This document shows positions 25,829 through 34,550 of a stretch of 64,000 bases of DNA, piece after piece (the stretch's first letter is position 1; every line of letters starts with the position of its first letter). Below the pieces are notes generated by a model. It was not told where the DNA came from. It searched no databases and saw nothing but the letters and a program-made list of their open reading frames with translations. This DNA comes from Clostridiales bacterium 1_7_47FAA (GTDB lineage: Bacteria > Bacillota > Clostridia > Lachnospirales > Lachnospiraceae): contig DS990263.1 of NCBI GenBank assembly GCA_000155435.1, positions 234,265 through 298,264 on the forward strand, in the 5' to 3' direction. Position numbers and translations under genes: made by a program.

Positions 25829-25849
25829 GGAGCAGCTGTCCGCTGCTCC
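25829..25849. other. Small hairpin between converging genes
   Basis: GGAGCAG and CTGCTCC pair around seven bases. No T-run follows, so terminator function is doubtful. It lies between the phosphoesterase gene and the DUF4364 gene. Confidence 0.4.
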
Positions 25850-25869
25850 CACAGGCTTCGGAGGCAGGA

Positions 25870-26397
25870 TCAGGACAGGAGGGTGCGCATCACATGCGCA
25901 TATATCTCCTGGCTTTTTGTTTTCCAGGCATTGCACATGGATTCGGCCTGCTCCTTATCAGGAACGGATAAATCCAGGCGGATCAAGGTGGTCTTGTTTT
26001 CACGGACCTCGCAGTGGACGATATAGTCCTGATTGGTCCCGCGGTAAAAGTCAGCGGTGGTGCCTACCTCTTCCCGGAGGCGGAACTTGTTCTCCTTAAG
26101 ATACTGGTCCATGTCCTCAATGATGGCCGAGGATATGTTCTTCCCAAAGAAGTTCAGGGTTTCCTCGCCTTCCTTGGTGATATCATAGCGGGTACTGTTA
26201 TGGCTGGCCTCCTTGTGGACCAGACCAGCGTCTTCCAGTTCATTTAAAGCCTGCTGGAGGGTGAAATATGTGGTGTACTCATGCTCTGTAAAGAAGTTGG
26301 TCAACTGGGCATTGGTGAGGGGGAAGTTCACCTGCTTTAACATATAGAGATTCATCAGTTTATACAAGGTCATAGGTTCAGTCAGCATATCATACAC
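25870..26397 (-). CDS. DUF4364 family protein (winged-helix, putative transcriptional regulator)
   Basis: This 175-residue protein resembles DUF4364, a clostridial family with an N-terminal winged helix. MTLYKLMNLYMLKQVNFPLT, then FTLQQALNELEDAGLV and TRYDITKEGEETL, form the helix-turn-helix and wing. The C-terminal half is a mixed alpha/beta domain with VRENKTTLIRLDLSVPDKEQ. It lies 24 bases after the malic enzyme gene on the same strand, so the two are probably co-transcribed. The target genes are unknown. Confidence 0.85.
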   Translation of the reverse strand: MYDMLTEPMTLYKLMNLYMLKQVNFPLTNAQLTNFFTEHEYTTYFTLQQALNELEDAGLVHKEASHNSTRYDITKEGEETLNFFGKNISSAIIEDMDQYLKENKFRLREEVGTTADFYRGTNQDYIVHCEVRENKTTLIRLDLSVPDKEQAESMCNAWKTKSQEIYAHVMRTLLS

Positions 26398-26421
26398 TCT
26401 CCATCAGGTTATTACATATTG

Positions 26422-27570
26422 TCAGATATAATCCTTTACAGCCCTGCTTACCACATCAGCTACCCTGGGGTCAAAGGCTTCCGGAAGTATATTATCTTCG
26501 TTCAGGTCCTTTTCATCCACAAGCCCTGCGATGGCATTGGCGGCAGCCAGCTTCATCTCTTCCGTAATGGCGGTGGCACGTCCTTCCAGGGCGCCCTTAA
26601 AGATTCCGGGAAATACAACCACGTTGTTGACCTGGTTGGGGAAATCGGAACGTCCGGTCCCGACCACCTTTGCACCGGCTGCTTTTGCCAGGTCCGGCAT
26701 GATTTCGGGAACCGGGTTGGCCATGGCAAATATGATTGCGTCCTGATTCATGGATGCAACCATATCCTTTGTCACGATACCGGGGGCGGAAACCCCAATG
26801 AAGATATCGGCGCCCTTCATGGCATCCGACAGGGAACCGGTCCTGTGTTCCAGGTTGGTTAAGTCCATCATTTTTTCCTGCATCCAGTTAAGGCCTTCTG
26901 CGCCTTTACAGAGGATTCCTGATTTATCACACATGATGATATGGGGGAACCCATAGGTGAGGAGAAGCCTTGTGATGGCCACGCCTGCGGAACCCGCGCC
27001 GTTGACAACCACCTGGCAGTCCTCTTTCCTGCGGCCGGTTACCTTTAAGGCGTTGATGATGCCGGCCAGGACAACGATGGCGGTTCCGTGCTGGTCATCA
27101 TGGAATACCGGTATGTTAAGGCGTTTCTTTAATGCTTCTTCTATCTCAAAACAGCGGGGGGCGGCAATGTCTTCCAGATTAATGCCTCCAAAAGCAGGTG
27201 CGATGCGGACCACTGTCTCGATGATTTCCTGTGTGTCCTGTGTGTCCAGGCAGATGGGGAACGCGTTGACCCCGCCGAATTCCTTAAACAGCACGGCCTT
27301 GCCTTCCATGACCGGCATGGCGGCCAGAGGCCCGATATTGCCCAGTCCCAGGACCGCGCTTCCGTCGGATACAACGGCAATGGTGTTGGACTTGATGGTA
27401 TAAAGGTAAGCGGCCTCAGGGTCCTTTGCGATTACCTTACACGGTTCAGCCACGCCGGGCGTGTAGGCCAGGGCCAGGTCTTCCCTGGATGCCACGGTTG
27501 CTTTTGATACTGTTTCAAGTTTCCCTTTCCATTCTTCGTGGAGCATCAATGCTTTTTCATTGGTTGTCAT
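26422..27570 (-). CDS. NAD(P)-dependent malic enzyme (oxaloacetate-decarboxylating malate dehydrogenase)
   Basis: This 382-residue enzyme converts malate to pyruvate, CO2 and NAD(P)H. The catalytic Tyr lies in LAYTPGVAEPC, and a Lys-containing segment YTIKSNTIAVVSDG follows. Metal binding is in VFHDDQHGTA and the dinucleotide loop is NGAGSAGVA. MANPVPEI and FPNQVNNVVVFPGIF are family signatures. The length is that of the short bacterial form without a phosphotransacetylase domain. AAAAGGA precedes the ATG. Confidence 0.96.
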   Translation of the reverse strand: MTTNEKALMLHEEWKGKLETVSKATVASREDLALAYTPGVAEPCKVIAKDPEAAYLYTIKSNTIAVVSDGSAVLGLGNIGPLAAMPVMEGKAVLFKEFGGVNAFPICLDTQDTQEIIETVVRIAPAFGGINLEDIAAPRCFEIEEALKKRLNIPVFHDDQHGTAIVVLAGIINALKVTGRRKEDCQVVVNGAGSAGVAITRLLLTYGFPHIIMCDKSGILCKGAEGLNWMQEKMMDLTNLEHRTGSLSDAMKGADIFIGVSAPGIVTKDMVASMNQDAIIFAMANPVPEIMPDLAKAAGAKVVGTGRSDFPNQVNNVVVFPGIFKGALEGRATAITEEMKLAAANAIAGLVDEKDLNEDNILPEAFDPRVADVVSRAVKDYI

Positions 27571-27624
27571 GATGGATTCCGTCCTTTTCCTATGATATAT
27601 AGAATTAAAAATGCATTTTCCTAT

Positions 27625-27653
27625 ATCATAACAATTTTAACAATCATAATCAA
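27625..27653 (-). promoter_or_regulatory. Promoter of the malic enzyme gene
   Basis: On the minus strand TTGATT (27648-27653), 17 bases, TATGAT (27625-27630), 55 bases upstream of the ATG. Confidence 0.65.
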
Positions 27654-27788
27654 GTTCCTTTTCAGATTATGTTTTTCATGAGCTTTAAAGAATTATTCAA
27701 TTAAAACTTTTAAATCAAAATAAAATGTGGTATCATGTTACATAAGTGTGAACAATATACACATAAGGATAAAGATACAGGTGGTACT

Positions 27789-30700
27789 ATGAGGGAACGG
27801 ATTAACCGTCTGGCCAGGGGAATTATTGACAGCGGGATTCCGGAACTGGTGCTGGCTCCGGATAAGGTGGAGGCAGTGGTTCCGGCGGGTGAGGTCATCC
27901 GTGGTGAGATTGTGGTGAGCAGCGGAAACAATCTGCATATCAAAGGGCTGGTGTATTCCAGCCATGCAAGGGTGCAGGTTGTGGACAACGCCTTTGGCGG
28001 CCTGCGCAACCGAATAATATACGAAGTCAACAGCCGGTATACTGAGCATGGGGACGTCATTAAGGGATCTTTTTATCTTGTCACCAATGGAGGTGAGAGG
28101 GAGATTCCTTATTCTTTGCGCGTTCAGGCCGGAAACGGGGGGGAAGTATTCGGCTCCCTTGCCACGCCAAGGGATTTTGCGGCCCTGGCAAAGAGGGATT
28201 TGGAGACAGCCCTGAGGGTGTTTGAATATCAGGATTTTACAGAAGCGCCCTTCATGCAGGATGCGCGCGTCCGTACCATCTATGAAGGATTAAAGGGCAG
28301 GGCGGGCAGACGGAACCTGCTTGAGGAATTCCTGGTGGCGCTCCATGTAAAGGAGCCTGTCAGGCTGTCCATGGACACAGGGAAAAGGACATACGGGAAT
28401 CCGCAGGAACCGGTGGGGGATTCCATTGACATTGCAGCCGGCAGCTGGGGGTATGTGTCTGCGGATATTGAAACAGACGCCCCCTTTATTGAACTGGTGA
28501 AGACAAAGATAACGGATCAGGATTTCATCAACAGCAGGTGCCGCATCCACTACAGGATTGTGCCTGCGCGGCTTCACAGGGGACGGAATTTCGGACGGAT
28601 CAGGGTACGGTCCCTGAGGGAAGAATTCATATTGGAGATTGAGGCCATGGGGGATGGCGCGGCGGACATCACCGGACGCGGCCCCAAGAAGGATGGCAGG
28701 ATGGACAGGGAAAGCCTGCTGCGTTATCTGTCCCTCAGGCTGAATTACGAGACAGGGATATATGAGCCGGCCCTTCTGCTGAACCAGATGACAAAGGAAG
28801 CAGAGCGTCTGCGGGCGGATTACCCGGATGACATGCGCACCAGGCTCCTTCAGGCGGAGCTTATGATCCTTAACGGCAAACAGGATAATGCATTCATGGT
28901 CCTGGAGGAAACAAGGGACAGCGTGCTGAGGAACAGGGAGAAGCAGGTGGAGATATACTGCTTTTACCAGTATCTGCGCCTGCAGGTAAAGCCTTCCACG
29001 GATCAGAAGGAATCCCTGATCCGCTATATCAGGAAGCTTCTGTGGGAGGACGGCATGGTCCGCCCTTATCTGTTCCTGCTCCTTGTAAGGCTGGATGGGA
29101 CCATGGCGCAGAATCCGCTGAAGCTTTATGAGACAATGGCATCCCTGTTTGAAAACGGAAGCAACAGCCCATTTTTATACACGGCGGCCTGCAGGCTTAT
29201 GGAGGAACATCCTGACCTGCTGGTCCGTCTGGGCGATTTTGAGATACAGGTCCTGTATCTGGGCATACAGAAGAATATGGTGAGTTCACGGCTGGCGCTT
29301 AAGGCGGCCGGGCTGGCCCTGGGAATCAAGCATTACAGAAAGCTGCTGGAACGTCTGGTGGTGAAGCTTTATGAGGCGTATCCGGATGTGGGCCTGCTGG
29401 AGGCATTGTGCAGCATCCTCATTAAGGGGGAGCGCAAGAACAGGGACGCATTTGAGTGGTATGAGAAGGCGCTGGAGCAGGGGGTTAACCTGACCAGGCT
29501 GTATGAGTATTTCCTGTATTCCCTGCCCGGGGATTACAGCCATCTGCTGCCGAGGGAGGTGCTGCTGTACTTTTCCTATGACAAGGACCTGGACAATCAC
29601 AGCCGTTCCGTGCTCTACCGGAACATACTGCTTTATATGAATCCGTCATCCGAGCTGTATCAGGCATACACCCGGCATATGGAACAGTTTGCCATGGAAC
29701 AGCTGTTCCGTTCCAAGATTAACAGCCGTATGGCCGTGATTTACGAGCATATGATATACAAGGACATGATTGACATGCGGGTTGCCCGGGTATTGCCGGG
29801 TATCTTAAGGTCCTGCCGGGTCCGCTGTGAGGATTCCAGGATGAAGTATGTGATTGTCCGTTACGAGGAACTGGAAGAGGAGGAGGCATACCTGCTGGAG
29901 GACCAGGCAGCCTATGTCCCGATTTTCTCTGACCGCAATGTGCTGCTGTTCCAGGATGCCTATGGCAACCGGTATCTGGACGTGAAACACTGGAAGGTGC
30001 CGGTGATGGACAGGCAGGAGCTTCTGGACCAGTGTTACCAGGTATATCCTGACCATCCCATGCTGCGCCTGCGTGAGTGCAGGGCCATACTGGAACAGGG
30101 CGTGGGGACGGACAGCCAGGTGGAGCTTCTGGAAGAGACCATGGTGGAAATGCACCTGTCCCCTGTGTTTGAAGCCTCTGTCCTGCAGGCAGTGACCGGA
30201 TATTACTGTAAAAAGGCCTCAGAAGAAAAAGCCGGGACAGGAGGATTTAACTGCTCCTATCTGATCCAGCTGGATAAAAAGCGTCTTGGGGTAAAGCAGA
30301 GACAGCAGATCTGCGAGACCCTGATCAGCCAGAATTATATGCGGGAAGCATATGACATGATAAGGGAGTACGGAAGCCAGTACATCAATCCGCACAGACT
30401 GATGAAGCTTTGCGCCCGGACCATACTGATGAGGCTGTTTGACCAGGATGACCTGCTGCTTAATATGGCGTACAGGGTGTTCCAGGCCGGGGCCTATGAC
30501 AGTGTCATCATGGATTATCTCTGCGAACATTTTAACGGGACCGGATCCCAGATGTATGAGGTTCTGATTCAGGGGGTGCGGGAGCATGTGGAGACATATG
30601 ACCTGGAAGAACGCCTGCTGTGCCAGATGCTGTTTACGGGCTGCTGTGAGCAGATGGACTCTGTGTTCGAGCTTTATATGAAGCGGAAGCCTACCAGGGA

Positions 30701-31415
30701 AATCATTGTAAAGGCATACTTTACCCAGAAGTGCGTACAGTATTTCCTGGAAAACCAGGAGATGGACGAGAGGGTATTCGAATATCTGAAACAGGCAGTG
30801 GCGGGGAGCCTTGAAAAGGACAGGATGCCCACCATTTACCTGCTGGCCCTGACCAGGTACTGTTCCACCCTTGATAAACTTGACGCGGAAGATGTGGAAC
30901 TGCTCAAGGGCGTGACTGCAGTGCTTCTGGAGGAAGGCCTGGTATTCCCCTACACAAGGGAACTGTCCAGGCATATCCCGGTGCCGGAGGATATCATGGA
31001 CAAGGCCATGGTGGAGTACAGGGGCAGCAGGGACGGGCATCCGGAGCTTCAGGTCAGGATACTTCCTGAGGAGGAAGACTGGCATAGTGAGGATTTCCGC
31101 AGGGTCTATCAGGGAATCTATGTAAAACAGAAGGTACTCTTTGAGGGTGAAACCATGGAGTACAGGATATATGACCATAAGGCAGCCGGGCTTTGCAATC
31201 CATCAGGGAAAGGCCCGGAGGTAAGCCGCGTGCTGGCGGCAGAAGGCCGGGTGGAGTGCGACCACAAGCTGGAGGGCAAGGAAAACAGCCGTTTTGCCTG
31301 CCTGAATGAGATGGGGACCGCACTGAACCATAAAGACAGCGAGGCACTGTTGAAGGCAATGGAAGATTACCTGAAAAAGTCCGCTGCCCTTGGCCGCCTG
31401 TTCCCCATTGAATAG
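27789..31415 (+). CDS. Large DUF5717-family protein, beta-rich N-terminus plus helical-repeat body
   Basis: This 1208-residue protein has no signal peptide or membrane helix. The first ~250 residues look beta-rich (VEAVVPAGEVIRGEIVVSSG, IPYSLRVQAGNGGEVFGS). The rest is almost wholly helical and resembles TPR-like solenoid repeats, for example LLQAELMILNGKQDNAFMVL and AFEWYEKALEQGVN. It resembles the clostridial DUF5717 family as far as I recall. GGTGG lies before the ATG at 27789; an ATG 54 bases upstream is less likely. The next two genes encode DUF5716 and a TPR protein, so the three probably work together. The function is unknown. Confidence 0.8.
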   Translation: MRERINRLARGIIDSGIPELVLAPDKVEAVVPAGEVIRGEIVVSSGNNLHIKGLVYSSHARVQVVDNAFGGLRNRIIYEVNSRYTEHGDVIKGSFYLVTNGGEREIPYSLRVQAGNGGEVFGSLATPRDFAALAKRDLETALRVFEYQDFTEAPFMQDARVRTIYEGLKGRAGRRNLLEEFLVALHVKEPVRLSMDTGKRTYGNPQEPVGDSIDIAAGSWGYVSADIETDAPFIELVKTKITDQDFINSRCRIHYRIVPARLHRGRNFGRIRVRSLREEFILEIEAMGDGAADITGRGPKKDGRMDRESLLRYLSLRLNYETGIYEPALLLNQMTKEAERLRADYPDDMRTRLLQAELMILNGKQDNAFMVLEETRDSVLRNREKQVEIYCFYQYLRLQVKPSTDQKESLIRYIRKLLWEDGMVRPYLFLLLVRLDGTMAQNPLKLYETMASLFENGSNSPFLYTAACRLMEEHPDLLVRLGDFEIQVLYLGIQKNMVSSRLALKAAGLALGIKHYRKLLERLVVKLYEAYPDVGLLEALCSILIKGERKNRDAFEWYEKALEQGVNLTRLYEYFLYSLPGDYSHLLPREVLLYFSYDKDLDNHSRSVLYRNILLYMNPSSELYQAYTRHMEQFAMEQLFRSKINSRMAVIYEHMIYKDMIDMRVARVLPGILRSCRVRCEDSRMKYVIVRYEELEEEEAYLLEDQAAYVPIFSDRNVLLFQDAYGNRYLDVKHWKVPVMDRQELLDQCYQVYPDHPMLRLRECRAILEQGVGTDSQVELLEETMVEMHLSPVFEASVLQAVTGYYCKKASEEKAGTGGFNCSYLIQLDKKRLGVKQRQQICETLISQNYMREAYDMIREYGSQYINPHRLMKLCARTILMRLFDQDDLLLNMAYRVFQAGAYDSVIMDYLCEHFNGTGSQMYEVLIQGVREHVETYDLEERLLCQMLFTGCCEQMDSVFELYMKRKPTREIIVKAYFTQKCVQYFLENQEMDERVFEYLKQAVAGSLEKDRMPTIYLLALTRYCSTLDKLDAEDVELLKGVTAVLLEEGLVFPYTRELSRHIPVPEDIMDKAMVEYRGSRDGHPELQVRILPEEEDWHSEDFRRVYQGIYVKQKVLFEGETMEYRIYDHKAAGLCNPSGKGPEVSRVLAAEGRVECDHKLEGKENSRFACLNEMGTALNHKDSEALLKAMEDYLKKSAALGRLFPIE

Positions 31416-31442
31416 GGCTGCCTGTGAAATTGTTGAGGTAAG

Positions 31443-31542
31443 TCCCCGGATAGATGGGCCGGGGAAACGTATGGAAGTTCCCAGGAAAAATGAACTGGGA
31501 AAGTATGGAAGTTCCCCGGATAGATGGGTTGGGGAACGTATG
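31443..31542 (+). repeat. Direct repeat of about 35 bp, two copies, 68 bp apart
   Basis: CCCCGGATAGATGGG then GGGGAA(A)CGTATGGA occurs at about 31445-31478 and 31513-31544, with a shorter related block between. It lies between the DUF5717 and DUF5716 genes, just before the latter's ribosome-binding site. Confidence 0.7.
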
Positions 31543-31554
31543 GAGGAGCTGTCT

Positions 31555-32778
31555 ATGGACGGACTTGTGATCGGTCTGGATCTGAATGATGATTATACCC
31601 AGATCTGTTGTTATGATAAAGAAAAGTCCTGGACCATTCCTACGGTCATCTGCCGCAGGAAGGAAGAGGAAACCTGGCTTTCAGGGGAGGAGGCATATGC
31701 GGCTACCCTTCTGGGGGAAGGGATAATAGTAGATAAGCTTCTGAAACTGGCTGCAAAGGACGGGACGTCCACAATCGGAGGCATATGTTACAGCGGCAGC
31801 ACGCTTTTAAAGCTGTTCATCCAGAAAATGCTGGAGTATCCGAAAAAGGAATTTGGAAAGGACACAATCCAGCAGCTGGTCATTACACTTCAGAGCGTGG
31901 ATGCCAGGCTGTTGGATACATTGATGTACTGTGCTGATTTCCTGGAAATCCCAAGGGAGCGCGTCCATGTCATCAGCCACACGGAAAGTTTCATCTATTA
32001 TGTGCTGAGCCAGAAAAAGGAACTGTGGACCAACCAGGTGGGACTGTTTGAACTGTCCTCTGAGCGCCTGTGCTATTATGAGATGAAGGTCATAAGGGGC
32101 ATGAGGCGGAACATGGTCCAGGCAGAAGCCCAGAACCAGGAGGAGGCATTTAACCTGGATATCCTGGATTCGCCTTCCGGAAGCAAGCTGGCGGACAAGA
32201 TTCTCTGCTCCTGCGGGGAGAAACTGCTTGGCAGGAAGCTGTTTTCCACCGTGTTCCTTACGGGAAAGGGATTTGAACGCCAGAACTGGGCAGGCGGTTT
32301 CATGCGGTTTGCATGCAACCGGAGAAAGGTTTTTGTAGAAGAATATCTATTTGCCAGGGGAGCTGCCTATAAAGGGGCGGATTATACCCATGATGCCACG
32401 TCCTACCCGTATATTTTTGTATGTGAGGGGCGGCTCCGGGCCGAGGTGGCCCTGCGCGTCATGAGACGGGGCAGGGAGAGCAGCCTGGTGGTGGCGTCCT
32501 ATGGCGACAACTGGTATGAATCAAAAAGTTCACTGGACCTGATTGTGGATGGGCAGAACGAGATTGAATTTACCATCACACCCCTGGATTCCAAGAAACG
32601 CAAGCTGGTGCGCGTACCCTTAAGCGGTTTCCCGGAACGTCCCCCAAGAACCACCCGGGTGGGGCTGAAAGTGGGATTTACCAACGAGGAGACCATGATG
32701 ATGGTAATTGAGGACAAGGGATTCGGGGAACTGTTTCCTGCCTCAGGCGCAGTGGTGAGACAAGAGGTAAGCTTATGA
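31555..32778 (+). CDS. DUF5716-family protein with Hsp70/actin-like ATPase features
   Basis: The protein has 407 residues. The start at 31555 follows GGAGGAG by six bases; upstream in-frame starts fall in a repeat. GLVIGLDLNDDYTQICCYD resembles the phosphate-1 loop of the Hsp70/actin superfamily. VFLTGKGFE and YLFARGAAYKGA resemble the adenosine and final helix motifs of the same fold. No membrane segment is visible. A C-terminal domain of ~100 residues (VVASYGDNWYES and on) is beta-rich. It overlaps the next gene by four bases (ATGA). The Hsp70/actin relation is inferred from motifs only. Confidence 0.78.
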   Translation: MDGLVIGLDLNDDYTQICCYDKEKSWTIPTVICRRKEEETWLSGEEAYAATLLGEGIIVDKLLKLAAKDGTSTIGGICYSGSTLLKLFIQKMLEYPKKEFGKDTIQQLVITLQSVDARLLDTLMYCADFLEIPRERVHVISHTESFIYYVLSQKKELWTNQVGLFELSSERLCYYEMKVIRGMRRNMVQAEAQNQEEAFNLDILDSPSGSKLADKILCSCGEKLLGRKLFSTVFLTGKGFERQNWAGGFMRFACNRRKVFVEEYLFARGAAYKGADYTHDATSYPYIFVCEGRLRAEVALRVMRRGRESSLVVASYGDNWYESKSSLDLIVDGQNEIEFTITPLDSKKRKLVRVPLSGFPERPPRTTRVGLKVGFTNEETMMMVIEDKGFGELFPASGAVVRQEVSL

Positions 32779-33587
32779 GTTTGATACTATGCAGGCATGA
32801 GCCGGTGAAACATCCTTATTATATCGATGTGCTGGGAATCCACATCCATTCTTCCCAGGAACTGTGCTATGTGATTTACAACCATCCCATCCTGGTGATG
32901 GATGATTTCATAGATGAGCTGCTGATTGAGTTCATACGCAGGGACCTGGATATGGACTATCTGGCAGGCCGGATGGAAAAGCTTCTGGAAACAGGCAGCC
33001 GGCATGAGGACGTATTGTTCCTGTTCCTGTCCGAGTGTGACTATTACAATGATAAGGAAATACAGAAATATAAGACCACGGTGGCGGCCCTGCGCGCCCT
33101 CCACCCCGCTGAATATGAAAAGGAGCGCGCGGACTATATGTTCCGGGCGCGCCAGTATGGTAAAGCGGCGCAGAGATACGGCAGGGTGCTTGAATATCCC
33201 GCCGATAAACAGGTCAATGATGCGTTCCTTGCAAAGGTATACAATAATCTGGGCGCGTCCTACGCCATGATGTTCCAGTTCAGGAAGGCCCTTGGGGCCT
33301 ACGATAAGGCGTACGGGCTGGGTAAGGACATGGATGTGCTGAAGCGGATTTATTTCCTTACGGTCTTTGCGCCGGAACTGGATGTGAAGGACCGCTACCA
33401 GGCCCTGTTCACAGAGGAACTGAAAAGCAAGTGGAAGATTGAGATTGACGGGGCCAGCCTGGATGCTGGCCAGGATGAGGATGTGCGCGCCCTGAGGGCC
33501 TTGTTTAAAAAAGACCCCATCAAACGCATGAACGGCGCCTCTGCCATGGTGCAGCGGTGGAAACAGGAATACAGGATGATGGTATGA
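32775..33587 (+). CDS. TPR-containing protein of the DUF5717/DUF5716 operon
   Basis: This 270-residue soluble protein starts in an ATGA overlap with the DUF5716 gene, so translation is coupled. The middle has at least two TPR-like units: YMFRARQYGKAAQRYGRVL and YNNLGASYAMMFQFRKALGAY. The N-terminus (YYIDVLGIHIHSSQELCYVI) begins a small domain of unknown type. It probably binds one of its two operon partners. No known function. Confidence 0.8.
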   Translation: MSLILCRHEPVKHPYYIDVLGIHIHSSQELCYVIYNHPILVMDDFIDELLIEFIRRDLDMDYLAGRMEKLLETGSRHEDVLFLFLSECDYYNDKEIQKYKTTVAALRALHPAEYEKERADYMFRARQYGKAAQRYGRVLEYPADKQVNDAFLAKVYNNLGASYAMMFQFRKALGAYDKAYGLGKDMDVLKRIYFLTVFAPELDVKDRYQALFTEELKSKWKIEIDGASLDAGQDEDVRALRALFKKDPIKRMNGASAMVQRWKQEYRMMV

Positions 33588-33606
33588 TGAAACGGAGGTA
33601 ACTGAC

Positions 33607-34134
33607 ATGGCTTTTGACATTGCAAAGGAACATCTTGAGAAACTGGGATTGGGTGACAGGATCCATACCTTTGAGGTATCCAGCGCAACCGTGGAACTGG
33701 CTGCCCAGGCAGTCGGCTGTGAACCGGCCCGCATTGCCAAGACACTGTCTTTCATGGTTCAGGGCAGCCCGATACTGGTAGTGGCTGCAGGAGATGCCAA
33801 GGTGGACAATCATAAGTATAAGGACCAGTTCGGGGTTAAGGCCAAGATGCTCTCCCCGGACGAGGTGGCAGGTCTGGTGGGCCATGGCGTGGGCGGCGTG
33901 TGTCCCTTTGGGATAAAGGACGGGGTGAAGGTTTATCTGGATGAGTCCCTGAAGCGTTTCCACGAGGTATTCCCGGCCTGCGGCAGCGCCAGCAGCGCGG
34001 TGCGCCTGACCATCCCGGAACTGGAGCTGGCTTCGGGAAGCCCGGTATGGGTGGATGTGTGCAAGGCATGGCAGGAGGAAGGAAAACAGGGGACGGAACA
34101 GTCCGGCATGGCAGGCATGACAAAAACCGCTTGA
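33607..34134 (+). CDS. YbaK/EbsC-family aminoacyl-tRNA deacylase
   Basis: This 175-residue protein has the YbaK/ProX fold: RIAKTLSFMVQGSPILVVAAGDAKVDN and LVGHGVGGVCPFGI. Such proteins hydrolyse mischarged tRNA (Cys- or Ala-tRNA-Pro). GGAGG precedes the ATG. It lies 20 bases after the TPR gene and upstream of the valS T-box. Exact tRNA specificity cannot be read from sequence. Confidence 0.9.
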   Translation: MAFDIAKEHLEKLGLGDRIHTFEVSSATVELAAQAVGCEPARIAKTLSFMVQGSPILVVAAGDAKVDNHKYKDQFGVKAKMLSPDEVAGLVGHGVGGVCPFGIKDGVKVYLDESLKRFHEVFPACGSASSAVRLTIPELELASGSPVWVDVCKAWQEEGKQGTEQSGMAGMTKTA

Positions 34135-34183
34135 CAAACAGGATAATAATCTTTATCATAAATAATTATATAAAATTAATAAA

Positions 34184-34495
34184 AGGTGATGAGGAAGAGG
34201 AGTACACTGCTTCAGACCAGCAGAGATGGCTGCTCCGGGTGTGGGATGGATATCCAGACACAATCCGGGCTGGAAGGCGGCCTTGGCAGAGGAGGGTGGA
34301 AGGTAGCTTCTGAACCTGGATGGTGAAGGGACAGGGAAGATGCCTGTTCTGCGTAGCCGTCACACGGGCGGCTCCGTTACTGGCCAGAGAGATTGCCGGG
34401 CATTGGTCTGTTCCGGCAGAAGTAAAGGTGGTACCGCGGAATATCCGCCCTTTGCCCGGCCGGACGGCCATATGGGCAAGGGGCCTTTTTATTTT
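34184..34495 (+). promoter_or_regulatory. T-box leader of valS (tRNA-Val-responsive)
   Basis: A T-box riboswitch precedes valS. The conserved antiterminator AAAGGTGGTACCGCG is at about 34424-34438, and the 5' end has GATGAGGAAGAGGAGTA typical of stem I. The terminator arms are GCCCTTTGCCC and GGGCAAGGGGC, with TTTTTATTTTT after them (34447-34495). A GTA triplet at 34303-34305 could be the Val specifier, but the stem I fold was not checked. Uncharged tRNA-Val would allow read-through. Confidence 0.92.
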
Positions 34496-34550
34496 TCAGG
34501 ACAAACGTCTACCATAAAAGAAGTGTGGAAAGGTAAAGGAGAAAAAAGTT

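Noticed and set aside
30219..31178. 319-codon minus-strand open frame opposite the DUF5717 gene
   Set aside because: No family motif or start signal; a shadow of the large gene on the other strand.
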